Of a DNA stretch of 64,000 bases, positions 35,449 through 47,632 are shown one piece after another (position 1 is the first letter of the stretch; each line of letters starts with the position of its first letter). This DNA is from Mycobacterium florentinum (lineage in GTDB: Bacteria; Actinomycetota; Actinomycetes; Mycobacteriales; Mycobacteriaceae): NCBI RefSeq assembly GCF_010730355.1, contig NZ_AP022576.1:868001-932000 (forward strand), read 5' to 3'. A program made the translations under genes and the position numbers. Under the pieces are notes generated by a model. It was not told the origin of the DNA, made no database searches, and saw only the letters and a program-made list of their open reading frames with translations.

Positions 35449-36392
35449 TTATTGCGCGCGGGGGTGGGCTCCGGCCCACACCTCGCGCAGCGCGTGCACG
35501 GTGACCAGCGTGTAGATCTGGGTGGTCGTCACCGAAGCGTGGCCGAGCAGTTCCTGCACGACGCGCACGTCGGCCCCGCCCTCGAGCAGGTGCGTGGCGA
35601 ACGAGTGCCGCAGCATGTGCGGCGACACCCCGGAGCTGATCCCGGCCCGCTCGGCGGCATCCTGCAACACCTGCCAGGCGCTTTGCCGCGACAGTCGTCC
35701 GCCGCGGGCGTTGAGGAAGATGCCCGCCGTGCCGCGGCCGCGGCGGGCCAGCTCCGGGCGGCCGCGCACCAGGTACGCGTCCAGCGCCTGCACGGCGGGA
35801 CGCCCGATCGGGACCAGCCGCTGCTTGCCGCCCTTGCCACGCAGCAGCACCGACCGGGCCTGGGTGTCGATGTCGTCGACGTCGAGGCCGACGGCCTCGG
35901 AGATGCGTGATCCGGTGGAATACAACAGCTCCAGCAGCGCCCGGTTGCGCAGGGTCAACGGGCCGTCGGACGGGCTCTCGCCGCCCGCGCCTTCCAGCAG
36001 CGCCAGCACCTCGTCGATGGTCAGGCTTTTGGGCAGCCGACGCCCCGGGGTCGGCGGGCGCACCGCGCGCGCCACGTCCAGTTCGGCCAACCCCTCGGCG
36101 GCGGCGAAGCGATGCAAACCGCGCACCGCGATCAGCGCCCGCGCCGCCGACACCGCCGACAGGCCGATCGCCCCGGAATCGGGATCGCCGCGTCGCAGCG
36201 CCACCAGGAATTCGCTGACGTCGTCCTCGCCCACCTTGGCCAGATCGTGAATCCCGCGTTCTTCCAAGTGCTTTGCATAACGGCGGAGGTCGCGCCGATA
36301 GGAGCTGAGCGTGTTGGCCGCCACTCCGCGCTCAATGGTCAGGTGGTCGAGATAGCCCTGCATTTGGGTGTCGAGGAGCGTCAGCGTGGCCG

Positions 36393-36396
<4 letters not shown>
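35449..36396 (-). CDS. xerD: site-specific tyrosine recombinase XerD
   Basis: A 315-residue tyrosine recombinase that resolves chromosome dimers at dif with XerC. A SAM-like N-terminal domain (about 10-95) precedes the catalytic domain, where GSRISEA carries the first Arg, GKGGKQR the Lys, [12 protein letters not shown] the His and second Arg, LGHASVTTT the second His, and QIYTLVT the nucleophilic Tyr. ATG 36396 overlaps the NUDIX stop by four bases. It is equivalent to Rv1701. Confidence 0.95.
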
Positions 36397-38814
<2,418 letters not shown>

Positions 38815-38912
38815 CTAGCTGGGCCTGCCGACCCACGGAAATCCACCCTAACACCAGCAACCCCAGGGCGCGGCTAACACGCCCGGCAACCAGAGAGCCG
38901 GCTGACGATTCG

Positions 38913-39857
38913 CTACTGAGGAACTGTGATCGACGTCGCGCCGTGGCCGGTGCCGTACTGCCCGACGTGGCCGCCATTGAGCAGGTCATGCAGGCCGAGG
39001 ATCGCGGTGATCCGTCCGGGTGCGGCGTCGACGTCGTCGACGGTGCTGATCGCGGAGTTGATGCCGGCGTCGGCGCGCGCGACCGCGACCGCGGCACCCC
39101 CCGTCGACGATCCGTCTCGCCCGGCCAGCAGCGTGCCCGACCCGTGCGGCGCCAGCGCCGCGGAGAAGCGGGCCACGCTGACGCCCTGGTTGCCGGCATC
39201 TTGCGGGAGCGCGCCGCCGGTGACGATCAGGGCGGCGTTGGCCGCCGGCATGTGGTCGCCGGCCTGATAGGTGACGAATCCGCTCTCGCGCAGCGCCACC
39301 AGCACGGTGTCGCGCTGCGTGTCGTCGACGGGCGGGATCGCCGGGTTGGCGTTGATCAGCAGGGCGATGCCCAACAGATCACCGGCCTGCGATCCCTGGT
39401 CGACGAGTTTGGTGCTGAGCTGCTGGCCGGCGGGCAGCACCGAAGAGTTCACCACGGTCCGCAGCTTCTCCGCGGAGTTGGCGTCGACGAACTCCTGGGT
39501 CAGCGCCACGGTCCCGGTGACGGTCCCACCGGCTTGACCGACGATCTTCGAGACCGCGGCGACGTCGTCGTCCTTGGCGTCCGGGGTGCGGAACACGACG
39601 ATCGCTTTGCCGGCCAGCCCGTCGTGGACGATCCGGCCCATCAGCTGGTTGTCGAAATTGTTTGCCGCGCTGAGCTTTTCGTTGAGGACGTTCTTCTGGT
39701 CGTTGAGCCCGTTGATCTGCGTGTAGAGGTCGCGCTTCTCGTCGCGCAGGCTGGACAGCAGGGTGTCGGACAAGAAGCCCGAGCCCAGCACGACACCGAC
39801 GGCCAACGCGAGAAAGACCGCGGCCAGCGAGAAGGCATGTTGGCGTAACGAGATCAT
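38913..39857 (-). CDS. mctB: MctB/SteB-type envelope protein (copper resistance, cell separation)
   Basis: A 314-residue protein with a single N-terminal membrane anchor (SLAAVFLALAVGVVLGSGF, about 10-28), a coiled-coil segment after it (LRDEKRDLYTQINGLNDQKN) and a large extracytoplasmic domain. The length equals M. tuberculosis Rv1698, reported as a copper-resistance outer-membrane channel. The corynebacterial homologue SteB works with SteA in daughter-cell separation. ATG 39857 is chosen over a GTG two codons earlier. It lies 22 bp after steA, supporting the paired role. Confidence 0.9.
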   Translation of the reverse strand: MISLRQHAFSLAAVFLALAVGVVLGSGFLSDTLLSSLRDEKRDLYTQINGLNDQKNVLNEKLSAANNFDNQLMGRIVHDGLAGKAIVVFRTPDAKDDDVAAVSKIVGQAGGTVTGTVALTQEFVDANSAEKLRTVVNSSVLPAGQQLSTKLVDQGSQAGDLLGIALLINANPAIPPVDDTQRDTVLVALRESGFVTYQAGDHMPAANAALIVTGGALPQDAGNQGVSVARFSAALAPHGSGTLLAGRDGSSTGGAAVAVARADAGINSAISTVDDVDAAPGRITAILGLHDLLNGGHVGQYGTGHGATSITVPQ

Positions 39858-39879
39858 GAGCACACGTCCTTAAGGCCGA

Positions 39880-41061
39880 CTACGTGATCAAGTGCTGAAT
39901 CCACACGGAGAAGTGATTCCAGTAGTCGGTGGCCCAGTGCAGCACCACGCCGTCGGTGCGCGACACCCACAGCGCGACGATGACGGCGATCAGCATCGTC
40001 AGTGCGAGCAGCGCGATGGCGCCACCTGAGATGTGGTTGCGGTACAGCGTGGCGACCGCCTTGGCGTCGACCACCTTCTCCCCGACCCGAAGCCTGGTCA
40101 GGAACGTCGACGGGTTGCTCTGGGTGCGCGTCCGGTCGAAAAACGTCTCGATGTTGGCGGTGTGACCGGCCGTCACCAGCAGCGCCGCGCCGTGGTGGTC
40201 GGCCAGCAGCAGAGCCAGGTCGACGGCCGAACCCGCGGCGGGGAACGTCATCGCGCCGACTCCGAGGTCCTGGATCCGCTCCAGCCCGGGCGCGTGGCCG
40301 TCGGCGTCGGCCGGCAACACGACGTGGGCGCCGCACTTGAGAGCGTCGGTGCTGATCTGCTCGGGGTCGCCGACGATGAGCTGCGGACGATAGCCCGCCT
40401 TGCGCAGCACGTCGGCGCCGGTGCCCACACCGATCAGGACCGGCTGGTACTCCTTGATGAACGGCTTCAGCGAGCGCAGATCGTCGGCGGCGCTGTCCTC
40501 GTCGGCGACGATCACCACGTGGCGACGACGCATGTCGAGGTCGACGTCCGGAATCCCGATACCGTCGATCAGCAGCGGGCTCTCGCTCTTGATGAACTCA
40601 ATTGTGTTGCCGGCGAACGCCTCCAGATGGGCGGCCAGGCCGCTCTTGGCCTCGCGCATCAGGTCGGCGATGTCGTGGTCGGTGCGCTCGGTGCCGCGGC
40701 TCAGCCGCCGTTCGCCTGCGTACACCCCGCCTTCATGCAGGCGAATCTTGGCGCCGTCCTTGACCTTCTTGAAGATGTCCGGTCCGGTCTCGTCGATCAG
40801 CGTGACGCCGTTGTTGACCAATACTTCCGGGCCCATGTTCGGGTAACGGCCGGAGACCGACGGCGATGCGTTGACCACGGCGGCGATGTCGGCCTCCACC
40901 AGCGCCTCGGCGGTGATGCGGTCCAGGTCCAGGACGTCGAGCACGACAATGTCACCCGGGCAGACCCTACGCAGCAGGCGGTCGATATTGCGATCCACCC
41001 GTGCGGTGCCGGTTAGACCCGGCCGGGAAGCATTACGTGTAAGCAGCCCTGACATCTTCAT
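39880..41061 (-). CDS. steA: SteA-type cytokinetic-ring protein
   Basis: A 393-residue protein of the Rv1697 family. The N-terminal region has a thiamin-pyrophosphokinase-like fold (VLIGVGTGADVLRKAGYRPQLIVGDPE around 210-240), and a C-terminal membrane helix (IALLALTMLIAVIVALWV) anchors it. Corynebacterial SteA binds SteB through the membrane and regulates cell separation. The ATG at 41061 is used, with a second ATG two codons on. It is downstream of recN across a long inverted repeat. Confidence 0.9.
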   Translation of the reverse strand: MKMSGLLTRNASRPGLTGTARVDRNIDRLLRRVCPGDIVVLDVLDLDRITAEALVEADIAAVVNASPSVSGRYPNMGPEVLVNNGVTLIDETGPDIFKKVKDGAKIRLHEGGVYAGERRLSRGTERTDHDIADLMREAKSGLAAHLEAFAGNTIEFIKSESPLLIDGIGIPDVDLDMRRRHVVIVADEDSAADDLRSLKPFIKEYQPVLIGVGTGADVLRKAGYRPQLIVGDPEQISTDALKCGAHVVLPADADGHAPGLERIQDLGVGAMTFPAAGSAVDLALLLADHHGAALLVTAGHTANIETFFDRTRTQSNPSTFLTRLRVGEKVVDAKAVATLYRNHISGGAIALLALTMLIAVIVALWVSRTDGVVLHWATDYWNHFSVWIQHLIT

Positions 41062-41174
41062 GGGGGGATTCTGTCCGCGATGCGCGGCGGAGGGGTGGAG
41101 GCGCGCCGTAACATCCGCCCCAGAAGTTATCTAGAGTCACATCTGTAACAGACGGATCCCGGGATGGTCTCGAA

Positions 41175-41223
41175 CGTCGACTTGTCGGGCAGATTGGGGC
41201 CTTAACCCCGCAACAAGTCGACG
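41175..41223. repeat. 11-bp perfect inverted repeat downstream of recN
   Basis: CGTCGACTTGT (41175-41185) pairs exactly with ACAAGTCGACG (41213-41223). Inside the loop GGGG-CCTTAA-CCCC forms a second small hairpin. It begins 18 bp after the recN stop and precedes steA. It could be a recN terminator, a control site for steA, or a protein-binding palindrome; a T run is absent. Confidence 0.55.
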
Positions 41224-41240
41224 CTCGGCGGTAGGCAGCG

Positions 41241-42986
41241 TCAGATCTTGTCGTTCTGGGCTCCGTCGAGGAGTTCGCGGGCGTGGGCCCGGCCGCTGTC
41301 GGATTCACCCAGGCCGGCCAGCATCCGCGCCAGCTCCGCGACCCGCTCGTCGTCGGTCACCCGCCGTACCACGCTGGTCCCCCGCGGCCCGGCCGGGTGC
41401 ACGACCAGGTGCACGTCGGCGTAGGCCGCGACCTGAGGCAAGTGGGTCACCACGATGACCTGGTGGGTGCGCGCCAACCGCGCCAGCCGCCGCCCGATCT
41501 GGACGGCCGCCCGGCCGCCAACGCCGGCGTCGACCTCGTCGAACACCATCGTGGTGCCCGCGGCAGACGCGGCCAACACCACTTCCAGCGCCAGCATCAC
41601 CCGGGACAGCTCGCCGCCCGACGCGCTCTTGGCCAGCGGCAGCACCGTCATGCCGCGGTGCGCGGCGAAGCCGAACTCGACCTGGTCGACACCGTCGCCG
41701 CCCGCACGCGCCAGCTCGCCGGAGGGCAGCATGAGTGCGGCCGGCTCGTCCTTCTCGGCGGCGACGTCGATGCTCACCTCGATGGTGAATTCTGCGTCGG
41801 CCATCGCCAGCCCGGATAGCTCCGTCGTCACTTCTTTCGCCAGCTTTTTCGCGGCCTTGCGGCGACACTTGCTGAGATCGACCGCGGCTTCGCCCAATTC
41901 ACCGGCCAGCTCGTCGGCGCGGCGCTGCAGTGCGGCCAGCCCCTCCTCGGAGACGTCGAGTTGCGCGAGCCGCTCGCGGGATTCGGCGGCCCACCGCAGC
42001 ACGCCGTCGACATCCGCGGCGTACTTGCGGGTCAGCGTGCGCAGCTCGGCCTGGCGGGCCAGCTTGGACTCCAGCGCGCTGGCATCGACCGGTAAATCTT
42101 CCAAATAGCCGCCGAGTTCCTGGGCGGCGTCGTCGACCACGGTCTGCGCCTCACGGACCTGCTGGGCCAGCGCCTGCAACTTGGCGTCATCGGTGGATTC
42201 CAGTGCGGCCCTTGCCCGCCCGAGGGTGTCGGCGGCGCTACCGCCCGACACGTCCTCGGTGGATAGCGCCGCACGAGCGGTGGCCGCGGCCTCGCGCAAC
42301 GTGTCCAGCTCGGAGAGCCGCACGATGTCGGCGACCAGGGCGTCGTCTTCACCGGGTTGCGGGTCCACCGCATCGATCTCGTTGAGCGCGAAACTCAGCC
42401 GGTCGGCCTCGAGGGCGAGTTCGCGCATGCGGTTGCGGCGGTCGAACAGGTCGCGCCGCGCCGACAGCCAGGCGTCGCGCAGTTTGCGGTAGCGCTCGAG
42501 CGCGGGACCGGCCTTCGCGAATCGGTCCAGCGCGCCGCGCTGTTCCTCGGGCCGCATCAGCCGCAGCTGGTCGTTCTGCCCGTGCAGGGTCAGCAGCCCG
42601 GTCGTGAAGTCGCCCAACGACTTCGCGGGCACGCTGCGACCGCCGAGATAGGCCCGCGACGGTCCGTCGCGGCTGACCGAACGCAGCGCGATCACGCTGC
42701 CGTCCTCGTCGCGCTCCCCGCCCGACGCGTCCAGCATCTCGTCCAGTTGTGCGATCGCTGCGTCATCGAGATCTGTTGTGGTGAAACGACCTTCGACGAC
42801 GGCGCGCTCTGCGCCCGAGCGCACCCGGTTCGCATCGGCGCGGGCACCGCCGAGCAGATGCAGCCCCGTCACCACCATGGTCTTGCCGGTGCCGGTCTCA
42901 CCGGTCAGTACCGTCAGGCCGCGGTCGAACTCCCCGACCGCAGAGCTGATCGCACCCAGTGACTCGATGCGGATTTCGGTCAGCAT
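41241..42986 (-). CDS. recN: DNA repair protein RecN
   Basis: A 581-residue SMC-like ATPase of double-strand break repair. The N-terminal Walker A reads GETGTGKTM (usually GETGAGKS), two long coiled-coil arms occupy the middle (about 150-400), and the C-terminus has the signature SASGGELSRVMLALE and Walker B VFDEVDAGVGG. ATG 42986 is 24 bp after the nadK stop in the tlyA-nadK-recN operon, as in M. tuberculosis (Rv1694-Rv1696). Confidence 0.96.
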   Translation of the reverse strand: MLTEIRIESLGAISSAVGEFDRGLTVLTGETGTGKTMVVTGLHLLGGARADANRVRSGAERAVVEGRFTTTDLDDAAIAQLDEMLDASGGERDEDGSVIALRSVSRDGPSRAYLGGRSVPAKSLGDFTTGLLTLHGQNDQLRLMRPEEQRGALDRFAKAGPALERYRKLRDAWLSARRDLFDRRNRMRELALEADRLSFALNEIDAVDPQPGEDDALVADIVRLSELDTLREAAATARAALSTEDVSGGSAADTLGRARAALESTDDAKLQALAQQVREAQTVVDDAAQELGGYLEDLPVDASALESKLARQAELRTLTRKYAADVDGVLRWAAESRERLAQLDVSEEGLAALQRRADELAGELGEAAVDLSKCRRKAAKKLAKEVTTELSGLAMADAEFTIEVSIDVAAEKDEPAALMLPSGELARAGGDGVDQVEFGFAAHRGMTVLPLAKSASGGELSRVMLALEVVLAASAAGTTMVFDEVDAGVGGRAAVQIGRRLARLARTHQVIVVTHLPQVAAYADVHLVVHPAGPRGTSVVRRVTDDERVAELARMLAGLGESDSGRAHARELLDGAQNDKI

Positions 42987-43010
42987 GGCGTCAGCACCGC
43001 TGCGGCGCCC

Positions 43011-43934
43011 TTACTTTCCGCGCCAACCGGTCACGGGCAGCCGGAACTTACGCACCAGCCGGTCGGTGAACGGCGCGCTGTCCAGCCGGGCCCACTTCAC
43101 CGCGGTGCCACAACGTTTCACCTCGAGCCGTCCGCCGGCGGGTAGCACCATTTCGCGGCGGCCGTCGCAGAACACCAGGGCGTCGTTGCCGCTCGCCTCG
43201 ATCTCGATCGCGATCGTGGCGTCCGGGCTGGTGACCATCGGCCGGCCGAACAGTGCGTGAGCGTTGTTGGGCACCACCAGGATTGCCTCGAGGTCCGGCC
43301 AGAGCACCGGGCCACCGGCGGAGAACGCGTAGGCCGTCGAACCGGTCGGGGTCGACACCAGTATTCCGTCGCAGCCGAAGGTCGACACCGGTCGTCCCTC
43401 GATTTCGACGACCACGCCCAGCACGCCGAGCCGCGGACCCTTTTCCAGGCTGGCCTCGTTGAGCGCCCACCCCTGATCGATCACCTGCCCGCGGTGGCGC
43501 ACCGCGACGTCGAGCGTCAGGCGTTCCTCCACCCGATAGTCCTGGGCGACCACATGTTCCAGCACCCGGTCGATGGCCTCCGCCTCGGCCTCGGCCAGAA
43601 AGCCGATGCGGCCCAGGTTGACGCCCAGCACCGGAATACCGGCGTTGCGGGCGAGTTCGGCCGCGCGCAGGAAGGTGCCGTCGCCCCCGAGCACCAGCAC
43701 CAGCTCGCAACCCTCCGCGGCGGATGGTTCGGCGTCGACCACCTCGATTTCGACACCCATGGCCCGCACGTCGTCGGGAGACAGCGGCAGCGGCCCCCGG
43801 TCGACCGCCTCTGCGGACAACACGCGGAGCGCAATACCGTTGTCGCTCAACACTTTCTGAACCCGGCGCGCGGTCTCGGTCGCTTCCTCACGTCCGGTGT
43901 GCACGACCAGCAGGATGGTGCGTTCGACGGTCAT
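43011..43934 (-). CDS. nadK: NAD kinase
   Basis: A 307-residue enzyme that phosphorylates NAD to NADP using ATP or polyphosphate. The family motifs [25 protein letters not shown] and [19 protein letters not shown] are present. ATG 43934 overlaps the tlyA stop by four bases and gives the same length as the M. tuberculosis enzyme (Rv1695). A longer in-frame extension upstream only reads through tlyA. Confidence 0.97.
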   Translation of the reverse strand: MTVERTILLVVHTGREEATETARRVQKVLSDNGIALRVLSAEAVDRGPLPLSPDDVRAMGVEIEVVDAEPSAAEGCELVLVLGGDGTFLRAAELARNAGIPVLGVNLGRIGFLAEAEAEAIDRVLEHVVAQDYRVEERLTLDVAVRHRGQVIDQGWALNEASLEKGPRLGVLGVVVEIEGRPVSTFGCDGILVSTPTGSTAYAFSAGGPVLWPDLEAILVVPNNAHALFGRPMVTSPDATIAIEIEASGNDALVFCDGRREMVLPAGGRLEVKRCGTAVKWARLDSAPFTDRLVRKFRLPVTGWRGK

Positions 43935-44740
43935 TGCGGGCCCTCGCCCACCGCGCGCCGCACCGCATCGCCCAGCCCGTCGCCCGTCAGCGCCCGATCG
44001 GTGTCGGCGCGCAGCCACAGGAAGTACTCAACATTGCCCGACGGCCCCGGCAGCGGACTGGCCGTGACGTCGACGGTGTGCCAGCCGAGTTCGCCGGCGC
44101 GTCCCGCGACGGCCAGCACCGAATCGGCGCGCAACCCGGTGTCGTGGACAACCCCGCCGGCACCGACCTGGCCCTTCCCCACCTCAAACTGCGGCTTCAC
44201 CATGGGAACGATATCCGCGCCGGGGTTGGCGCAACCAGCCAGCGCGGGCAACACGGTGGCCAGCGAGATAAACGACAGGTCAGCCACCACCAGGTCGACG
44301 CGCCCGCCGATCGCCTCGGGCGACAGGTCACGAACGTTGGTCCGCTCGACGACAATCACCCGCGAATCCGACCGCAGCGACCAGGCCAACTGGCCGTAGC
44401 CCACGTCGGCGGCCACCACCTCGACCGCGCCGCGATCCAGCAGGACTTCGGTGAAGCCGCCGGTCGATGCGCCGGCGTCCAGGCAGCGACGGCCCTCGAC
44501 GGGGATCTCGAAGGCGTCGAGCGCGCCGATCAGCTTGTGCGCCCCCCGCGACACCCAGCGGCGCTCGCCGTCGTCGGCCACGGTCAGGGCCGCGCTGGCC
44601 GCGACGGCGGTGCCGGGCTTGACCGCGGGCATGCCGTCGATGCTGACCTTGCCGGCGCCGATCAACTCGGCGGCCTGCTGACGGGATCGGGCAAGGCCGC
44701 GCCGCACCAGCTCCGCGTCAACGCGGGCGCGTCGTGCCAT
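43931..44740 (-). CDS. tlyA: rRNA 2'-O-methyltransferase TlyA
   Basis: A 269-residue methyltransferase that methylates C1409 of 16S and C1920 of 23S rRNA; its loss gives capreomycin resistance. An N-terminal S4 domain (about 3-60, [21 protein letters not shown]) is followed by an FtsJ-like SAM domain with [16 protein letters not shown]. The K-D-K-E catalytic layout is kept. It lies 8 bp after a small conserved gene. The frame is intact, so no resistance lesion is seen. Confidence 0.96.
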   Translation of the reverse strand: MARRARVDAELVRRGLARSRQQAAELIGAGKVSIDGMPAVKPGTAVAASAALTVADDGERRWVSRGAHKLIGALDAFEIPVEGRRCLDAGASTGGFTEVLLDRGAVEVVAADVGYGQLAWSLRSDSRVIVVERTNVRDLSPEAIGGRVDLVVADLSFISLATVLPALAGCANPGADIVPMVKPQFEVGKGQVGAGGVVHDTGLRADSVLAVAGRAGELGWHTVDVTASPLPGPSGNVEYFLWLRADTDRALTGDGLGDAVRRAVGEGPQ

Positions 44741-44748
44741 GCCCGCAC

Positions 44749-44943
44749 TCAGCCCTTCTCCGCCGACTCCAGCGCGGCCAGCAGCAAGTCATGCGCTTCG
44801 GAAAGCCGCCGTGCGATGTCTTCGAGCTCGGCGAGCTCAAATTTCCGACACCCCGTTTCCCGGTTCTCCGGGTCGGCCGGGTCGGGCAACTGCGCCAGCA
44901 GGTTGTCGATGTCGGCGCGAATCTGTTCAGGATCGATATTCAT
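44749..44943 (-). CDS. small conserved helical protein (Rv1693 type)
   Basis: A 64-residue protein. The segment IRADIDNLLAQLPD and a C-terminal amphipathic helix (LEDIARRLSEAHDLLLAALESAEKG) suggest a short coiled-coil. It has the position and size of Rv1693, between the phosphatase and tlyA. Function is unknown; conservation of place suggests a real gene. ATG 44943 follows a short leader. Confidence 0.8.
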   Translation of the reverse strand: MNIDPEQIRADIDNLLAQLPDPADPENRETGCRKFELAELEDIARRLSEAHDLLLAALESAEKG

Positions 44944-44966
44944 TGCGGTTCTACGGTAGTCACCCG

Positions 44967-45992
44967 CTAGTCCCCATGCACGAGAGACCAGCGCTCGAGC
45001 GCGTCGCGGGCCCGGTCGTCGGCGGCCCGGATGCGCGCCGGCCGGCCCTGGGAATCGGAGTAGTTGCCGCCCCACACCGCGCTGGCGACCGCGCGCACGA
45101 TCGACAGCCCGTCCCCTTCGTCGGCGCCGTTGCCGCGGACCGTGAGGCTGTCGGCGTCGACGTCGACCGTCCAGCCGGGCTGCGGCCCCACCGCGAGCGC
45201 GCTGCCGTCCTGGTACAGCGCGCGCAGGTCATGGCCGATGTAGGTGGGCCGCTGCGCGGGTATGGCGTACACCGCGTCGCGCGCGCTGCTCACCCCGGTC
45301 AGCACCATCAGGCTGGGGAACTTCGCGGCGTTGGCGCCCTCGATGTCGGTGTCGAGCCGGTCGCCGATCACCAGCGGCGCTCGGTAGTCGCCGCGGGCGA
45401 CCGCATCGTTGAGCAGTGTCGGGGCGGGCTTTCCGGCCACCTTGGGTTCGGCGCCGGTCGCGGCCCGCAGCGCGGCGACCAGGGATCCGTTGCCGGGCAG
45501 CAGACCCCGCTCGGTGGGCAGCGTGGGGTCGACGTTGGCCGCCACCCACAACGCACCGGCCCGGATGGCCAGTGCGGCTTCGGCGAGATCGGGCCAGCCG
45601 ATCGTCATCGAGAGGCCCTGGACGACGGCGACGGGGTTGTCGTCGTAGCGACGCACCGGGCGCAGTCCGACGGCGGCGATTTCGTTGGCCAGCGAATCGG
45701 TGCCGACGATCAGCACGGGTGAATCCGGCGGCAGCTCACCGGAAAGCAGGTGCGCGGCACTTTGGGCGCTGGTGACGACGTCGTCGCCGGTGGCGGTGAA
45801 GCCGAGGTCGCGCAGGTGGGTGGCTACTTCGTCGGCGCTGCGGGAGGCGTTGTTGGTGACGAACAGCTTGCGGCTGCCGACTTCGTCGAGCGTCTGCACC
45901 GCGCCGTCGGTGGCACGGTGACCGCGAAACACCGTCCCGTCCAAATCGATGAGTAGGCAATCATGTTCCTGCACAATGCCTTTCACGCTCAT
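44967..45992 (-). CDS. HAD-family glycerol 3-phosphate phosphatase (Rv1692 type)
   Basis: A 341-residue HAD phosphatase of the NagD/PGP group. The nucleophile motif is LIDLDGTVFRG, the second motif FVTNNAS, and the distal acidic pair lies in LVIGDRLDTDIEGANAA. Its M. tuberculosis counterpart Rv1692 was described as a D-glycerol 3-phosphate phosphatase in lipid recycling. ATG 45992 overlaps the upstream stop by four bases. A C-terminal extension of about 75 residues (SLTVRGNGADEGDGLSI...) follows the HAD fold. Confidence 0.92.
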   Translation of the reverse strand: MSVKGIVQEHDCLLIDLDGTVFRGHRATDGAVQTLDEVGSRKLFVTNNASRSADEVATHLRDLGFTATGDDVVTSAQSAAHLLSGELPPDSPVLIVGTDSLANEIAAVGLRPVRRYDDNPVAVVQGLSMTIGWPDLAEAALAIRAGALWVAANVDPTLPTERGLLPGNGSLVAALRAATGAEPKVAGKPAPTLLNDAVARGDYRAPLVIGDRLDTDIEGANAAKFPSLMVLTGVSSARDAVYAIPAQRPTYIGHDLRALYQDGSALAVGPQPGWTVDVDADSLTVRGNGADEGDGLSIVRAVASAVWGGNYSDSQGRPARIRAADDRARDALERWSLVHGD

Positions 45993-46777
45993 TCTGCCGA
46001 GCCCAGCTCGCCGACCCGGTCTTCGGCGTCGGTGATGCCGTCGATGTCGGCGGCCGCGGAGTGCAAAAACCATTGCAGCGCTTCGTCGTTGCGGCCTAGC
46101 GCCAGCAGGGTGTCGGCGTAGGCGTAGAACAGCCGGGCCGCCATCGAGCCGCTGCGAGTCGGGTCCAGCTGCGGCGTGGACAACAGGGCCAGCGCCTGCT
46201 CGAGCTGCCCGAGATCCGAGCGGGCGCCGGCGGCCACGATGCGCAGCTCGTCGGCGGCGTCGCCGCTGAGCTGGGCCGCCTCTTCGCCGCGGGCGAGTTC
46301 GATCGCCCGCTCCGGACGGCCAAGGCCGCGTTCGCAATCCGCGATCAACGGCAGCAACGGCGACTTGCTGCCCATCCGCCGCGCGGCACGCAGCTCGGAC
46401 AACGCCTGGGCCCAATCGCCGTAGCGGTAGGCGGCGATTCCGACGGCCTCGCGAATCGCGGCGATCCTGCTGGACCTCGCGCGCGCGGCGCGGGCGTGGT
46501 TCAGGGCGGCTTCCGGGTCTTCGTCCATCAGCTCACCCGCGGCGACCAGGTGGCGCGCCACCGCATCGGCGGTCGCGCGGTCCAAGGTGCTCAGTTCGCC
46601 GCGGATCTCGGGCGACAACTGTTTGGCGTCCACGTCGGGCGGTATGGCGGGCCCGTTGTCCACCGGGCGATCAGGTGCGTTCTGCGGCTGAGCCTGGCGC
46701 GCCCGGCCCGGTCCCGACCATTTAGACGCCGAGCGCGGCCGTCGCTCCCCGTTATGACGCTGCCTGTCGTCGCCCAC
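45989..46777 (-). CDS. TPR-like repeat protein (Rv1691 type)
   Basis: A 262-residue protein with a basic, disordered N-terminus (RHNGERRPRSASKWSGPGR) followed by helical repeats resembling tetratricopeptides (AAYRYGDWAQALSELRAARR, LFYAYADTLLALGRNDEALQWF). It probably works as a protein-interaction scaffold. GTG 46777 is taken since the conserved region and length fit Rv1691. It overlaps the downstream phosphatase start by four bases. Confidence 0.82.
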   Translation of the reverse strand: MGDDRQRHNGERRPRSASKWSGPGRARQAQPQNAPDRPVDNGPAIPPDVDAKQLSPEIRGELSTLDRATADAVARHLVAAGELMDEDPEAALNHARAARARSSRIAAIREAVGIAAYRYGDWAQALSELRAARRMGSKSPLLPLIADCERGLGRPERAIELARGEEAAQLSGDAADELRIVAAGARSDLGQLEQALALLSTPQLDPTRSGSMAARLFYAYADTLLALGRNDEALQWFLHSAAADIDGITDAEDRVGELGSAE

Positions 46778-46812
46778 CCCGAAAGGATACGGGCACCCGA
46801 GTGGGGGTCTCG

Positions 46813-47202
46813 CTACGCCTTGAACCGGTCCGGAATCAACGGCGCGATCATCGCGGGACAGAACGTGCCGATCGCGATGATCGTGAAGATGCCCGCATTT
46901 TTCTCGGTCATCCCGCTGCCGGTCGCCACGTCCGAGACGACCGATTCGAACGACCCGCCCGGCCGGATCAGCATCGGACACACCGATTGCCCCTGAGCGA
47001 GCGTCGTGGCCGGCTGAGTGACGGCAATTCCGGCGTTGGTCAGCGCCGACAGGAAGCTGTTGCCCGCCATGTCGGCGCGGATAGGCGCCGCCATCGTCGC
47101 GGCCGCGGCAACCAAAGCCGTGGTCAGCGCCATGAACCCGAAGGCCCTCGTCTGTGCGCCGACCCGTAAGGTCGTCTGGTACGCCATTGATTGCGCCGTC
47201 AT
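46813..47202 (-). CDS. secreted DUF732-like protein at the lprJ position
   Basis: A 129-residue protein. The N-terminal 45 residues form a signal-peptide-like stretch (FGFMALTTALVAAAATMAAPIRA). The mature part has the DUF732 pattern FLSALTNAGI, GQSVCPML and AIGTFCPAM with two Cys likely to form a disulphide. It sits where M. tuberculosis has lprJ (Rv1690), but no lipobox Cys is visible at the end of the signal, so it would be secreted rather than lipidated. Confidence 0.78.
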   Translation of the reverse strand: MTAQSMAYQTTLRVGAQTRAFGFMALTTALVAAAATMAAPIRADMAGNSFLSALTNAGIAVTQPATTLAQGQSVCPMLIRPGGSFESVVSDVATGSGMTEKNAGIFTIIAIGTFCPAMIAPLIPDRFKA

Positions 47203-47456
47203 CTCTCGCTCTCGTCGATTGTTTGGTGGCTGCGCAAAATCACTGTGACTACAGTGGCCAACGAGTGTCACGTTTAGGGCACGGCCAGGTAAAGATTCGC
47301 ACACCGCCGCGTTTCGCACCGAACTTCTTGACAATCTCGCGTGCAATATGTGCCGCCGTTGATCTCCCACCGGGGCCGACCGGCGGGCTTGATGCGCCAA
47401 ATGTGTTGCCGTACAAGCGTTTTAGGTACTATCGACCGCGGCGCACCCGGCGGTGT

Positions 47457-47632
47457 GTCCCCCGAACGGGGGACAGCGGATATCCACCCCTAATTCAGCC
47501 GGTTGTGGGATACCGGCGAGTCGCGAATCCCGGAAAACTAGTTCTCGCAGCGGGGATCTCGTCGCTCCTTCCAACAACGAGGCTCCCCTCCTCTCATATC
47601 GGCTTCCCCTCCGATTGGCGAGATCCCCGCTG
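47457..47632 (-). ncRNA. structured non-coding region between tyrS and the DUF732 gene (sRNA G2 position)
   Basis: The 450-bp gap 47203-47653 holds no convincing gene but has two strong RNA folds. One is a 14-bp perfect inverted repeat (CAGCGGGGATCTCG at 47548-47561 with CGAGATCCCCGCTG at 47619-47632) whose loop holds smaller hairpins with GGAGGGGA-type runs on the minus strand. The other is GTCCCCCGAACGGGGGAC (47457-47474), an eight-base stem. From memory, the M. tuberculosis sRNA G2 was mapped between tyrS and lprJ. The ends, and whether it is an RNA or a terminator array, cannot be set here. Confidence 0.45.
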
